Positions 63,996-64,000 of a DNA stretch of 64,000 bases are shown in pieces. Source of the DNA: Absidia repens (lineage: Eukaryota; Mucoromycota; Mucoromycetes; Mucorales; Cunninghamellaceae). The stretch's first letter is position 1; every line of letters starts with the position of its first letter. The notes beneath the pieces were generated by a model, which worked only from the letters and a program-made list of their open reading frames with translations, ran no database searches and was not told the origin of the DNA. A program made the position numbers and the translations under genes. The stretch covers positions 1,178,001 through 1,242,000 of the forward strand of contig MCGE01000008.1 in NCBI GenBank assembly GCA_002105175.1. The letters are read 5' to 3'.

Positions 63996-64000
63996 TTTTT

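Overview
This is nuclear DNA from a filamentous fungus, most likely a Mucoromycota (Mucorales-type) species. The genes have many short introns with GTAAGT-like donors and pyrimidine-rich acceptors. The sequence is AT-rich with long A/T homopolymers. The products are fungal: a Zn2Cys6 regulator, a fused trehalose-phosphate synthase/phosphatase, and Gem1/Miro. Several proteins look more animal-like than yeast-like, including a ZFAND2 AN1 protein with a C-terminal CaaX box, an RBM39-type splicing factor and an SF3B5 subunit. This combination is common in early-diverging fungi. The phylum is inferred from these features; no database search was run.

I support about 21 protein genes, nearly all intact housekeeping genes. 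In order: ethanolamine kinase (1418-3039, +) converging on ribosomal protein eS17 (3465-4176, -); a secreted serine carboxypeptidase (7014-9274, +); a possible 36-residue membrane peptide (10613-10723, +); a gene-free stretch from 10.7 to 16.8 kb; trehalose-6-phosphate synthase/phosphatase (16831-19659, -) divergent from an Ulp2-type SUMO protease (20805-23710, +). Next come four or five minus-strand genes: a PHD-finger protein, a type II membrane glycosyltransferase-like protein, ZFAND2, a SWIRM protein and a PRPP-synthetase-family subunit. The last of these is divergent from OTU1 deubiquitinase (36296-38065, +). Then follow a Zn2Cys6 regulator, Miro GTPase, a peroxisomal-type carrier, an RBM39-like splicing factor (-), a three-SH3 adaptor, mitochondrial EF-G2, ribosomal protein eL8 (-), a PHP-domain membrane protein, an unrecognised basic protein (-) and SF3B5 (+) at the right edge.

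The main accessory feature is an unnamed dispersed repeat of about 0.4-0.8 kb. There are seven recognisable copies plus a fragment, on both strands and all between genes. The copies share a CCCGCCCACGTGA box, a well-kept core and an AATAAA-like end. They occupy most of the large gene-free stretches. They look like solo LTRs, SINE/MITE-like elements, or a non-coding transcript family.

Other points worth attention: start codons cut directly by an intron in three genes (eS17, eL8, SF3B5), with ATCC/GGAT-rich first introns in the two ribosomal genes; an 11-nt microexon and degenerate active-site residues in the PRPP-synthetase relative; a one-base frameshift in eL8; and a microexon that is needed to keep the SH3 adaptor in frame. 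I saw no tRNA, rRNA, CRISPR array, complete transposon or viral genome.
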